This document shows, in pieces, positions 51,920 through 59,623 of a stretch of 64,000 nucleotides of DNA. The stretch covers positions 1 through 64,000 of the forward strand of contig JAAYPI010000053.1 in the NCBI GenBank assembly GCA_012519885.1. The letters are read 5' to 3'. Within the stretch, counting starts at the first letter, position 1; the number at the start of each line of letters is the position of its first letter. Position numbers and translations under genes: made by a program. Below the pieces are notes generated by a model. It was given only the letters and a program-made list of their open reading frames with translations, searched no databases and was not told the origin of the DNA. Source of the stretch: Bacteroidales bacterium (GTDB lineage Bacteria > Bacteroidota > Bacteroidia > Bacteroidales > Paludibacteraceae).

Positions 51920-52834
51920 TTACTTGTTCGCAATCAAATTTTTCAGACACTCTTCAAACGTAGTGTAGGAAAAAGAAAACCCGGATTCAATGATTCGTGC
52001 ATTATTTATTCTGCTACCGTAAAGTAATAAGGAAGAACGTTTGCCAAGTACGAATTTTAGTAAAAATGCAGGGACAGAAAAAGGGAGCATTTTTTTTGAG
52101 TACATGTTCTTTGCAGTTTGAATACAACTCTCATAAGTAATAGATTCGTTAGCTACGCAATTATACACACCTCTGCAGTGCTTATTCTCTATCGCAAATT
52201 GATACATCGAACATATATCGTGGAGATGAATCCATGGCAAATATTGTTTTCCGTTGCCAAGCACCAGTGCTACACGTAGTTGTAATGGAAATAATATGTT
52301 TGGTAAGGCACCGCCTTCTGTTGCCATCACAATGCCTGTGCGTAGTTTTATTACCCGTTCTGCAACACCTAGTTTCTCAAACTCATCGGCTGCCTTTTCC
52401 CAAGCTACACATACAGAACTAACAAAATCATTTCCAGGCTCATCTGTTTCAGTAAAAATATGTTCGGAGCTTGTTTGACCATAGTAACCAATTGCCGAAG
52501 CCGAAATAAATGATTTCAACTTACTGTTCTGTTTGATACAAGCCGTAAGTAGCAGTTTGGCACTATCTACTCTGCTTGATACTATCTCTTTTTGTCGCGA
52601 TTTACTCCAATGTTTGTCAGCAATACCAGCACCCGCTAAATGGATGATGTGAGATACATTATCAAGTGCTTTTTCATCAATGAATTGTTGATGGATGTCC
52701 CAGCAGTATTCATTCGGTTTTGTTGGTTTGCGAGTTAAGAGGCGAATTGTATATTGACTAGCCAAAGAACTCGCTAATTGCTTAGCAATTAGCCCATTAC
52801 TTCCAGTTATTAAAATTACCTCTTTGTTTTCCAT
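51920..52834 (-). CDS. TIGR01777-family NAD(P)-binding epimerase-like protein
   Basis: About 304 residues, short-chain dehydrogenase fold. The nucleotide loop is ITGSNGLIAKQL, the active-site region ASAIGYYGQTSSEHIFTETD and the C-terminal DUF1731 segment (PFSVPAFLLKFVLGKRSSLL) define TIGR01777. Its substrate is unknown. ATG 52834 starts 4 bp after the crtI stop, so it is the last gene of the carotenoid operon. A sugar- or carotenoid-modifying role is possible but only suggested by position. Confidence 0.88.
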   Translation of the reverse strand: MENKEVILITGSNGLIAKQLASSLASQYTIRLLTRKPTKPNEYCWDIHQQFIDEKALDNVSHIIHLAGAGIADKHWSKSRQKEIVSSRVDSAKLLLTACIKQNSKLKSFISASAIGYYGQTSSEHIFTETDEPGNDFVSSVCVAWEKAADEFEKLGVAERVIKLRTGIVMATEGGALPNILFPLQLRVALVLGNGKQYLPWIHLHDICSMYQFAIENKHCRGVYNCVANESITYESCIQTAKNMYSKKMLPFSVPAFLLKFVLGKRSSLLLYGSRINNARIIESGFSFSYTTFEECLKNLIANK

Positions 52835-52838
52835 GTAA

Positions 52839-54326
52839 CTAATTATTTTTTTCCGTAAAGGCATATACGCGTTTACATACTAATTCTGAACTTATTACAG
52901 CCATGGGCAATCCTGCTCCTGGTATGGTTGAAGTACCTACATAAAAGGTATTTTCAAATTTTTCGTCAAAATTGGCAGGTCTAAACCCTCCAATTTGAAA
53001 CATCGTGTGCGACAATCCCAATCCGCTACCACGATGAAGATTAATCATTGTTTCCCATTCTTTAGGTGTAAAAATAGTTTTAGACACTATATGTGGAGCA
53101 ATGTTTTTGTCAATACGATTAGAAAAATCTGCAATAATGCTATCGACTATTTTATCACGGTCGTCCCAATTTGGTTTTTGCAATAGGGTAGGTACTGGAC
53201 ATACAAAGAATAAACTTTCGCAACCTGCAGGAGCACATTCTTCGTTGTGCTTGGATAGTACGTTTACATAGTAATAAGGCTTATCTAATGTATCTGGATT
53301 TTTCATCACATTGTTGGCATATTCTTCGTAATTAGTGCCGAGGTAATAATTATGATGATTCACCTGAGGAAGCTTGCAATCAATGCCTAAATAAATTGTT
53401 AAATAGCCCATTGTCCAATTCATTTTATCCAGTTTTTTTGTGCTGAATTTTTTACGTTTCATCACTGTGCCTCTAAATACAGCAGCATCTGCATTTATGA
53501 CAAAAATATCGGCAAGCCATTCTTTGCCATGTTGATCAATTACGCTTTTTACGCGTATTTTTTCAGATTGGATATTCACAATCTCGGTATTGTATTCAAA
53601 TTTTACGTTTTCTTTTTCTAATTCAGCAACAATACCTTCTACAATTTTATACATACCTCCTTTTACGTTGTAATAGCCATCGTGTTTAAATTCAGTATAC
53701 GATAATAGGGTGTAAATTGCCATGGTATCAAAAGGAGTTCTGCCCAAAAAGAATGCTACAAGCGATACAATGCGTTTAACTTCTTTGGATGAAAAATGTA
53801 AGCCTACTTGTTGCCAAAAGTTACGTAGCAATACCGGTAAGTGTACTGGGTTTACACGCATTAAGGTTGCAATATATTCAAATATAGAGTCAAAGTTGTT
53901 TTTTACCACCAAGTCGATTGTGTCATGAAACAATGCACCTGATTTTTGCAAATACGTAGCCATTTTAGCTTCAAAATCAGGTTCGATATCTTTGAACTGC
54001 TCTGCCAATTTTTTCATATCTTTGTACAAATGATAGCTACGTGGGTCGCCAGCAAAGTGTACGCTATACAAGGGGTCGAGTTCAACAAACTCAAATGGCA
54101 TCGTTATATTACATTCTTCGGCTAATTTTTTAAATTCATACGACATACTAAAAAAACTTGGACCTGTGTCGAACGTGAAACCATCTTTTTGGATGCGATT
54201 TAATCTTCCACCGGCTTGTGTGTTTTTTTCTAATATGGTTACTTTGTAGCCTTTTTTTACTAAACGTAATGCTGTGGTTAATCCCCCTAATCCAGCACCT
54301 ACAACGATAACTTCTTTATTTTTCAT
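52839..54326 (-). CDS. crtI: Phytoene desaturase
   Basis: A 495-residue FAD enzyme. The N-terminal dinucleotide motif is VGAGLGGLTTALRLVKKGYK with EKNTQAGGRLN; the C-terminal substrate/FAD motif is GTSTIPGAGLPMAVISSELV, typical of CrtI-type desaturases. It adds double bonds to phytoene to form lycopene or neurosporene; such enzymes use oxygen or quinone as electron acceptor. Gene order (crtB, CruF-like, acyltransferase, GT2, TPR, crtI) supports the assignment. Number of desaturations cannot be told; a CrtN- or CrtD-like activity is not excluded. Confidence 0.9.
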   Translation of the reverse strand: MKNKEVIVVGAGLGGLTTALRLVKKGYKVTILEKNTQAGGRLNRIQKDGFTFDTGPSFFSMSYEFKKLAEECNITMPFEFVELDPLYSVHFAGDPRSYHLYKDMKKLAEQFKDIEPDFEAKMATYLQKSGALFHDTIDLVVKNNFDSIFEYIATLMRVNPVHLPVLLRNFWQQVGLHFSSKEVKRIVSLVAFFLGRTPFDTMAIYTLLSYTEFKHDGYYNVKGGMYKIVEGIVAELEKENVKFEYNTEIVNIQSEKIRVKSVIDQHGKEWLADIFVINADAAVFRGTVMKRKKFSTKKLDKMNWTMGYLTIYLGIDCKLPQVNHHNYYLGTNYEEYANNVMKNPDTLDKPYYYVNVLSKHNEECAPAGCESLFFVCPVPTLLQKPNWDDRDKIVDSIIADFSNRIDKNIAPHIVSKTIFTPKEWETMINLHRGSGLGLSHTMFQIGGFRPANFDEKFENTFYVGTSTIPGAGLPMAVISSELVCKRVYAFTEKNN

Positions 54327-54346
54327 ATACCAATATTCTTTGCTTT

Positions 54347-55069
54347 TTATTTTAATTGCGGATAAATTTCTTGTTTAATCCAAGATGATGTTGGCTCTGC
54401 CGTTACTATCTTGTTGTAATACTCTGTTGCTTTATCTTTTTTTCCTAGAGCAATATACGTGTTTGTTAATGTTACTAATACATTGATATAGTTCCAGTTA
54501 GTAATACGTTGTTGTGGATGTTTTTCGTACCATTTTTCTACTTTCAAGTAATACTGGCTAGCTGTTTCTTTTGATCCGCCAAATGTTACAGGCATATAAT
54601 AGTAAATATTTCCATATTGCAATAACGCAAACATATTTTCGGGTTCAATTTCCAATGCCTTTTTTACATGCCAAATGCTTTTTGGTCCTAAATAACTTGC
54701 TTTAAAAGGTGTTATTGCAATTTTATATCCATAAAATGCTGCTTTATAAGCATGTAAATCAGCAGGTTTGTATTTTTTATTATCCAATGCGTCAATGTGT
54801 TTCTCGGCTCGTCGCAAATATATGGTAGCTTCATCGTGTTTTTTTTGTCCTAAGCACCATGCTATGTACCCATATTGGTAGTTGAGAAGTTCGAGTCGTG
54901 TTTGATTGTTCGTCAAAGAGGTTTTCTCCATGGTATCAATTATTTTCTTCCACTCGCTCATAGTGTTGTTAACGTAAGCAAGGTACACTTTTTCTTGGTT
55001 GGAATTAGCCAGACAGCTAAGTGTAATAAATAATGAAATTAGGAGTGATATATATTTCTTTCTTTCCAT
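54347..55069 (-). CDS. Secreted TPR-like protein in the carotenoid operon
   Basis: A 240-residue protein with a signal peptide (KYISLLISLFITLSCLANS) and helical repeats (~30-230; FALLQYGNIYYYMPVTFGGS, WYEKHPQQRITNWNYINVLV, ALGKKDKATEYYNKIV). It overlaps the end of the GT2 gene by 31 bp and lies 20 bp before crtI. The role is unknown. TPR scaffolds could organise the pathway at the membrane, but that is inference. No enzyme motif is visible. Confidence 0.78.
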   Translation of the reverse strand: MERKKYISLLISLFITLSCLANSNQEKVYLAYVNNTMSEWKKIIDTMEKTSLTNNQTRLELLNYQYGYIAWCLGQKKHDEATIYLRRAEKHIDALDNKKYKPADLHAYKAAFYGYKIAITPFKASYLGPKSIWHVKKALEIEPENMFALLQYGNIYYYMPVTFGGSKETASQYYLKVEKWYEKHPQQRITNWNYINVLVTLTNTYIALGKKDKATEYYNKIVTAEPTSSWIKQEIYPQLK

Positions 55070-56130
55070 AGTAAATGACGTTTGCGTTTGTTTTTTATGG
55101 CACTAAACAATAAAATGCCTAAATAATTATGCTGATAAAGAAGGTATTGTAAGTTTTTAATAACAGACTGATGACTAATAACAGACACGCCAATACGTGT
55201 ACTAATAACCATCATTAAATAGATTGCCAATAAGATTGGAAACCATAATAGAACAATAAAAGACAAACTTGTAAGAGCCCAAAATAGCAATCCAAGTATA
55301 GCCGAACCTCCAAAAAAGCTCAAGCAATTTTTGCTAAAACCAGTTATTGCTTCATCGTTGTTACTATACATTCTACACGAAATATCGTCAACTGAAGCTA
55401 AGCATGCGATATGTTGTTTTCGTTTTTTGTATAAACGTGCAATTTCAATATCTTCAACCGCAGTATTTTTGAGTTGTTGGTGTGGTAAAATAGACTGATA
55501 ACTATTTTGCGAAAAAAACATACATTGCCCATTAGCTGCCGATAATGATGAAAAATAAGGAAACCGAACTAAAATGAGCGGTAGTAAAGTAAGCAGTATG
55601 TAATTCATTAAAGGAACAGTTTTCCATTCTCCAGCACTTTTCATCTCTTGTTTCGGAAAAATGGATACTAATTGTTTTTGTTTGTTGATACTAAAATGCA
55701 GCAATTTACCAATGAGCCTTGGCTGAATGCGTACATCTGCATCTAAAAAAAGCAGGTATTCTCCTTTTGCTTCTTTTGCCAATTGATGACAAGCATAATT
55801 TTTTCCTAACCAGCCTTTTGGTAGACCTTTCGATGCTAGCAGTTTTACTCGCGAATCGTGCTGTATTTGTTGCTCAATAATTGAGGACGTATTGTCAGTC
55901 GAATCATCATCAAGTACTATAATCTCTATGTGTTGATACGTTTGTTTGCGTAAATCGCCTAAAATAGATGCTATGTTTTTTCCCTCGTTTCGTGCAGGAA
56001 TTAATACAGATACCAATTTGTCATTATGGGTGTATTCTTGTGTCAAACTTTGACGAAATATCCAGTTTACACCTACCACGAGCAGTTGTAACAAAGCAAA
56101 ACCAAGCACTATGTAGGCAAAATAAATCAT
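55039..56130 (-). CDS. GT2-family glycosyltransferase of the carotenoid operon (CrtQ/CruC-like)
   Basis: About 363 residues: N-terminal membrane helix, GT2 domain with VLIPARNEGKNIASILGDLR, IVLDDDSTDNT, the metal-binding LDADV (residues 130-132 from the chosen start) and VEDIEIARLYKKRK, then two or three C-terminal helices. It resembles transferases that put sugar on hydroxylated carotenoids (CrtQ, CruC). ATG 56130 overlaps the acyltransferase stop by ATGA; a longer frame from 56163 is less likely. Acceptor assignment comes from context. Confidence 0.82.
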   Translation of the reverse strand: MIYFAYIVLGFALLQLLVVGVNWIFRQSLTQEYTHNDKLVSVLIPARNEGKNIASILGDLRKQTYQHIEIIVLDDDSTDNTSSIIEQQIQHDSRVKLLASKGLPKGWLGKNYACHQLAKEAKGEYLLFLDADVRIQPRLIGKLLHFSINKQKQLVSIFPKQEMKSAGEWKTVPLMNYILLTLLPLILVRFPYFSSLSAANGQCMFFSQNSYQSILPHQQLKNTAVEDIEIARLYKKRKQHIACLASVDDISCRMYSNNDEAITGFSKNCLSFFGGSAILGLLFWALTSLSFIVLLWFPILLAIYLMMVISTRIGVSVISHQSVIKNLQYLLYQHNYLGILLFSAIKNKRKRHLLWKERNIYHS

Positions 56131-56756
56131 TCCGTAGCACGTTTTTGTTGGGTACCTAAACAACTGTTGTAAAAATCTTGAAAGGCTTTCTCAATGTCTT
56201 TATGATTTGGTTTATCTGTTTGATAATTAGTTAAATAGATATATAGGGTAGGCTTTTCATCAGAAAAATAATCAATTATATTTACCATAAATACTACCTC
56301 AATGGTATCGCTTGCATGCTGTAAAATTCGTTCAATGCCTTTTTCAAAAACCATCGTTTGTTGGTGCATGCTGGTAATTTTTCCTTGCGGAAACATAAGT
56401 ACCAAATTGTTTTTTGTATGTAATAATTCTTGTGCATACGTAAGTGATGCAATAATCTCTTTTGATTTCTTATTAATAGAAAAACCTCCTGTTAAGTTCA
56501 AAAATTGATGTTTTTTCAATTGCTCTTCTAACATCATAAAATGGAACTTTTTTTTCCATAATTTCTGATTGATATATTGTACGATAAATCCATCCCACCA
56601 ACTTATATGGTTGCCAATGAGTAAAATAGGTTTATCCATAGTGTCCGTTGGTAAAAGCGTATTAATGTGCACATCTTTAAAGTGCCTTTTTATTTTCCAA
56701 AAAGAATAGAAAATAAAAAATGGGTAGATAAACCAATGATGCTTTGCTTTTATCAT
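56127..56756 (-). CDS. Acyltransferase (PlsC/CrtO-like) of the carotenoid operon
   Basis: About 209 residues with an N-terminal hydrophobic segment and the HX4D motif NHISWWD (His50 and Asp55), plus MFPQGKITS as block III. PlsC-type enzymes transfer acyl groups from acyl-CoA or acyl-ACP; in carotenoid clusters (CrtO, CruD) the acceptor is the sugar of the carotenoid glycoside. ATG 56756 avoids the overlap with the CruF-like gene. A glycerolipid role is the alternative. Confidence 0.82.
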   Translation of the reverse strand: MIKAKHHWFIYPFFIFYSFWKIKRHFKDVHINTLLPTDTMDKPILLIGNHISWWDGFIVQYINQKLWKKKFHFMMLEEQLKKHQFLNLTGGFSINKKSKEIIASLTYAQELLHTKNNLVLMFPQGKITSMHQQTMVFEKGIERILQHASDTIEVVFMVNIIDYFSDEKPTLYIYLTNYQTDKPNHKDIEKAFQDFYNSCLGTQQKRATE

Positions 56757-56770
56757 CTTTACACGTTGAT

Positions 56771-57412
56771 TTAGAGTAAAAACAACAATACAACAAAAAA
56801 TACAAATTGGCACGCTATAATATGGGCAGCCAGCGGATTGCTGAGTTTTACTTTGAAAATTTTAAGCAAACTATGAAAAAAAGCAGCAATTACAAACCAT
56901 GCTATGTAGTTTTGTATTGGCACCACGTTATTTTGCCACGACCACATATCCATTTTGGGAGCCACTTGTTCTAACACGATATCATACACCAACATTCCAG
57001 ATGCTGCAACTACTATTTTGAGTACTGCATGCCATTTCGTTTTATCGACCATGCAAGCGGTAGTATACACTAAGAATAACCAATTTATACCAATCAATAG
57101 GGGTGTGTCAAAAACCTTCATACCCAAACTATTACCGTATTCGTATCCACCAAAAATTACACCTGTTTTAACGCCAATAATTTCAACAACTAAACCAGCA
57201 AGAAAAATAAAGAAGAATAAAATATTGCTCGTAGTATTTTTTTTAGTTGGATGAAAATAAGCCAAATACCCAAAACTTAATACAAGTGCATAGGGAGTTA
57301 AAATTTTAAATAAAGGAAGTGTATAGGGGATAGCCATGCCAATGATTCCTACTACATAAAATATAATAAAGAATTTTTTTACTTCACGTTCGTCTGTTAT
57401 CGAAAATTTCAT
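56771..57412 (-). CDS. cruF: CruF-like carotenoid hydratase (DUF422)
   Basis: A 213-residue membrane protein with six hydrophobic helices and DUF422 motifs: GVIFGGYEYGNSLGMKVFDT, WLFLVYTTA and DIVLEQVAPKMDMWSWQN. CruF proteins hydrate the psi end of carotenes at C-1'. ATG 57412 is 13 bp after the crtB stop. The family also contains other carotenoid membrane enzymes, including cyclase-like proteins, so hydration of the acyclic end is likely but not certain. Confidence 0.82.
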   Translation of the reverse strand: MKFSITDEREVKKFFIIFYVVGIIGMAIPYTLPLFKILTPYALVLSFGYLAYFHPTKKNTTSNILFFFIFLAGLVVEIIGVKTGVIFGGYEYGNSLGMKVFDTPLLIGINWLFLVYTTACMVDKTKWHAVLKIVVAASGMLVYDIVLEQVAPKMDMWSWQNNVVPIQNYIAWFVIAAFFHSLLKIFKVKLSNPLAAHIIACQFVFFVVLLFLL

Positions 57413-57425
57413 ATATGGTAATGGG

Positions 57426-58265
57426 TTATATTTTGTGTAAAAGGAAATCAATGTATGCTTTGGCAAATAGTGCGATTTTTTTAGTGTCCGAAACTCGGAT
57501 ACGTGCTTCTAAAATGCCATGTACGGGTGTTTTTTTTATTTTTTTCAACAGTTCGTAAAAATATAAATAGGCAATATAAACAGCTAATTTTGTTTTTCCA
57601 GGCAATTCGCTTATTCCCTTGCGAGCTTCTATAAAATCGGTTTCCATATCGTTGATAATACTACGTTTTTTAGCCTCATTAAATGTTTCAATGCTAAAGT
57701 CTGGAAAATAAGCTCGACCTAAATATTCATAATCAGCTTTTAAGTCGCGTAAAAAGTTAACCTTCTGAAAAGCGGAGCCTAATCTTTTAGCTGGAAGTAA
57801 TAGATTATCATATTCTTTTTTATCTCCATTTACAAATATGTGCAAACACATCAATCCAACAACATCTGCCGAACCATAAATATATTCACGAAGTTCAGCT
57901 TCTGTTTTATATACTTGCTTGTCAAGGTCAAGTTTCATGCTATGTAAAAACGAATCTACTAAATTAAGTGGTATTGAGTATTTGTTTATAGTAAGAACGA
58001 AGGCATGTAAAATGGGGTTCATACTAATACCTGTTTCCAAGGCTTTTTGAAAATCTAATTCAAAATCTTTGATGAGCGACTTTTGTTGTGTTTTATCAAA
58101 AGTATCAACTATTTCGTCAGCAAATCGAACAAACCCATAAATAGCATAAATGGCTTTTTTTGTTTCGTATGGCAAGCAACTAATAGCGATAGAGAAAGAG
58201 GTGCTATAGGTTTTAGTTACCAATTCACTTGTTTTAAATGCAATGTTTGTGTATAGTTCCATCAT
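57426..58265 (-). CDS. crtB: Phytoene synthase
   Basis: A 279-residue trans-prenyl synthase. The two aspartate motifs are DEIVD (D50-D54) and DLKAD (D174-D178, in NFLRDLKADYEYLGRAYFP). It condenses two GGPP into phytoene (or FPP into dehydrosqualene). ATGATG at 58265 offers two starts. The lipocalin gene ends 4 bp upstream. With CrtI it starts the carotenoid pathway. Confidence 0.93.
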   Translation of the reverse strand: MMELYTNIAFKTSELVTKTYSTSFSIAISCLPYETKKAIYAIYGFVRFADEIVDTFDKTQQKSLIKDFELDFQKALETGISMNPILHAFVLTINKYSIPLNLVDSFLHSMKLDLDKQVYKTEAELREYIYGSADVVGLMCLHIFVNGDKKEYDNLLLPAKRLGSAFQKVNFLRDLKADYEYLGRAYFPDFSIETFNEAKKRSIINDMETDFIEARKGISELPGKTKLAVYIAYLYFYELLKKIKKTPVHGILEARIRVSDTKKIALFAKAYIDFLLHKI

Positions 58266-58269
58266 ACAA

Positions 58270-58809
58270 TTATTCCTGTTGATTATGTTCTACCCAAATT
58301 AAATTTTCTACTTTAAAGCCTTTTTCGTGAGCAAGTTGTAGGTATTCTTCTTTGATGTTTTGTGGTAGCTGAGGTGTGCGAGATAATATCCACAAGTATT
58401 TAAGACTACTACCAGATACCAATGCATATTGATAATTTTTGTCGATAGCAATCACATTATAACCTGCATAAAAAGGACCAAAAAAAGAAACCTTGAGCAT
58501 CGCAACATCATTTTTTTCTACAAACTTTGCTTTTCCGGTTGCTTCTTTCCATTCGTTGGTTACATAATTATAACCGCGGTTAACGACCTTAATGCTATTG
58601 TCGGGATTTAATTCGTAAAAAGCAGTTGTATTGTTGAGATTACGCTCAAATCGGAAGTCAAAACGTGCTATCTCATACCACTTTCCTAGGTATCGTTCTT
58701 GCTCAAAAGCTGTTACAGCTTCTACTCCTTTGGGGATAGTACTACAAGCTGTTAAGCTAAAAAAAGCCATTGTACTACAAATAATGCTGAAGGTTTTTAT
58801 TTTTCTCAT
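58270..58809 (-). CDS. blc: Bacterial lipocalin (Blc-like) lipoprotein
   Basis: A 179-residue protein with lipobox LTAC (Cys ~22) and the lipocalin signature YLGKWYEIARFDFRFERNLN followed by strands INVVNRGYN-like and the C-terminal LWILSRTPQLP. Lipocalins bind hydrophobic ligands in a beta-barrel cup; Blc sits in the outer membrane. It is the first gene of the carotenoid operon (4 bp before crtB), so it may carry carotenoid or other lipids. Confidence 0.92.
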   Translation of the reverse strand: MRKIKTFSIICSTMAFFSLTACSTIPKGVEAVTAFEQERYLGKWYEIARFDFRFERNLNNTTAFYELNPDNSIKVVNRGYNYVTNEWKEATGKAKFVEKNDVAMLKVSFFGPFYAGYNVIAIDKNYQYALVSGSSLKYLWILSRTPQLPQNIKEEYLQLAHEKGFKVENLIWVEHNQQE

Positions 58810-58827
58810 ATCCGATAATTATTTACA

Positions 58828-58860
58828 CAAAGATAAGGAAAAAATGGATACTATTTCAAA
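58828..58860 (-). promoter_or_regulatory. Predicted promoter for the carotenoid operon
   Basis: Minus strand TTTG (58860-58857), 21 bp spacer, TATCTTTG (58835-58828). Predicted start near 58821 gives a short leader of about 12 nt before the lipocalin ATG. Confidence 0.62.
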
Positions 58861-58904
58861 AGAAATTCTTTGAAATGCGATAGCTTTATGGAGCACTATG
58901 TACT

Positions 58905-58936
58905 AAAAAAGGCGAGAAACAATTCTCACCTTTTTT
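58905..58936 (-). terminator. Terminator downstream of the orphan sensor gene
   Basis: AAAAAGGCGAGAA (58906-58918) and TTCTCACCTTTTT (58923-58935) pair with one wobble. It lies 17 bp after the minus-strand stop of the sensor gene and separates that transcript from the carotenoid operon. Confidence 0.75.
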
Positions 58937-58952
58937 AGAGTATATTTTTTTG

Positions 58953-59525
58953 CTATTCTAAAACCAGTATGGTAGGTTGATAACCGAGTATTAAAACACC
59001 TAATTGCCTATCAACCCCCATTACAGGAGCTGCTACTTGTACTATATTTTCTATCACCAAAGTTGTTGGTTCTGTGGTTTTAAGCAAAGAACTGTCAAAT
59101 TCGTTGGTAATAATTTGTCCCTCTAGTTTTTTATTGGTTGATAAAAGAACTAATCCGTTCGTGTCAATTAAATGGACGTATTGAATAGTGTTATCTCTCA
59201 CCATATCTGTCATTAATATTGAAACTTGCTCCATATTATTGCGTAGCATTTCTGCCCGAATATTCCAAACTAAAGGTTTCGATACTAGTTTTATTAAATC
59301 TTCTTGTGTGTTAAATAATTGATTACTAGCTTTCTCAGTCATTTCTTTTTGCCACTTAGCATGGCTTGCATCTTTATACAAAATCACAGCTCCAATGCTT
59401 AGTAATGCAACAATGATAGTAGTAAACGTAGGGTGTTTTTTTATAAATCCCCAAAAAGTAAGTTTGGATTTTGTGGATATTTCATTTACTTTTTCAGTAA
59501 CAATTTTTTTCTCGTTTGTTTCCAT
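58953..59525 (-). CDS. Single-TM protein with an extracytoplasmic Cache-like sensor domain, no output domain
   Basis: A 190-residue protein. A polar N-terminus (~1-33), one transmembrane helix (~34-52, TTIIVALLSIGAVILY), then a periplasmic domain (~55-190) with the sCache/PAS-like run VHLIDTNGLVLLSTNKKLEG and VAAPVMGVDRQLGVLILGYQ. No histidine kinase, HAMP, GGDEF or methyl-accepting part follows. Start ATG 59525. It may sense a periplasmic ligand and pass the signal to an unknown partner. Confidence in the sensor fold is moderate. Confidence 0.7.
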   Translation of the reverse strand: METNEKKIVTEKVNEISTKSKLTFWGFIKKHPTFTTIIVALLSIGAVILYKDASHAKWQKEMTEKASNQLFNTQEDLIKLVSKPLVWNIRAEMLRNNMEQVSILMTDMVRDNTIQYVHLIDTNGLVLLSTNKKLEGQIITNEFDSSLLKTTEPTTLVIENIVQVAAPVMGVDRQLGVLILGYQPTILVLE

Positions 59526-59623
59526 AATTGATAAGTATATATACGCACAAATATAACAAAGAAAATACAATTATGCAATAATAGAGGAATAAAAAAATTT
59601 TTTCTATAAAAACAAGTTCCTTT

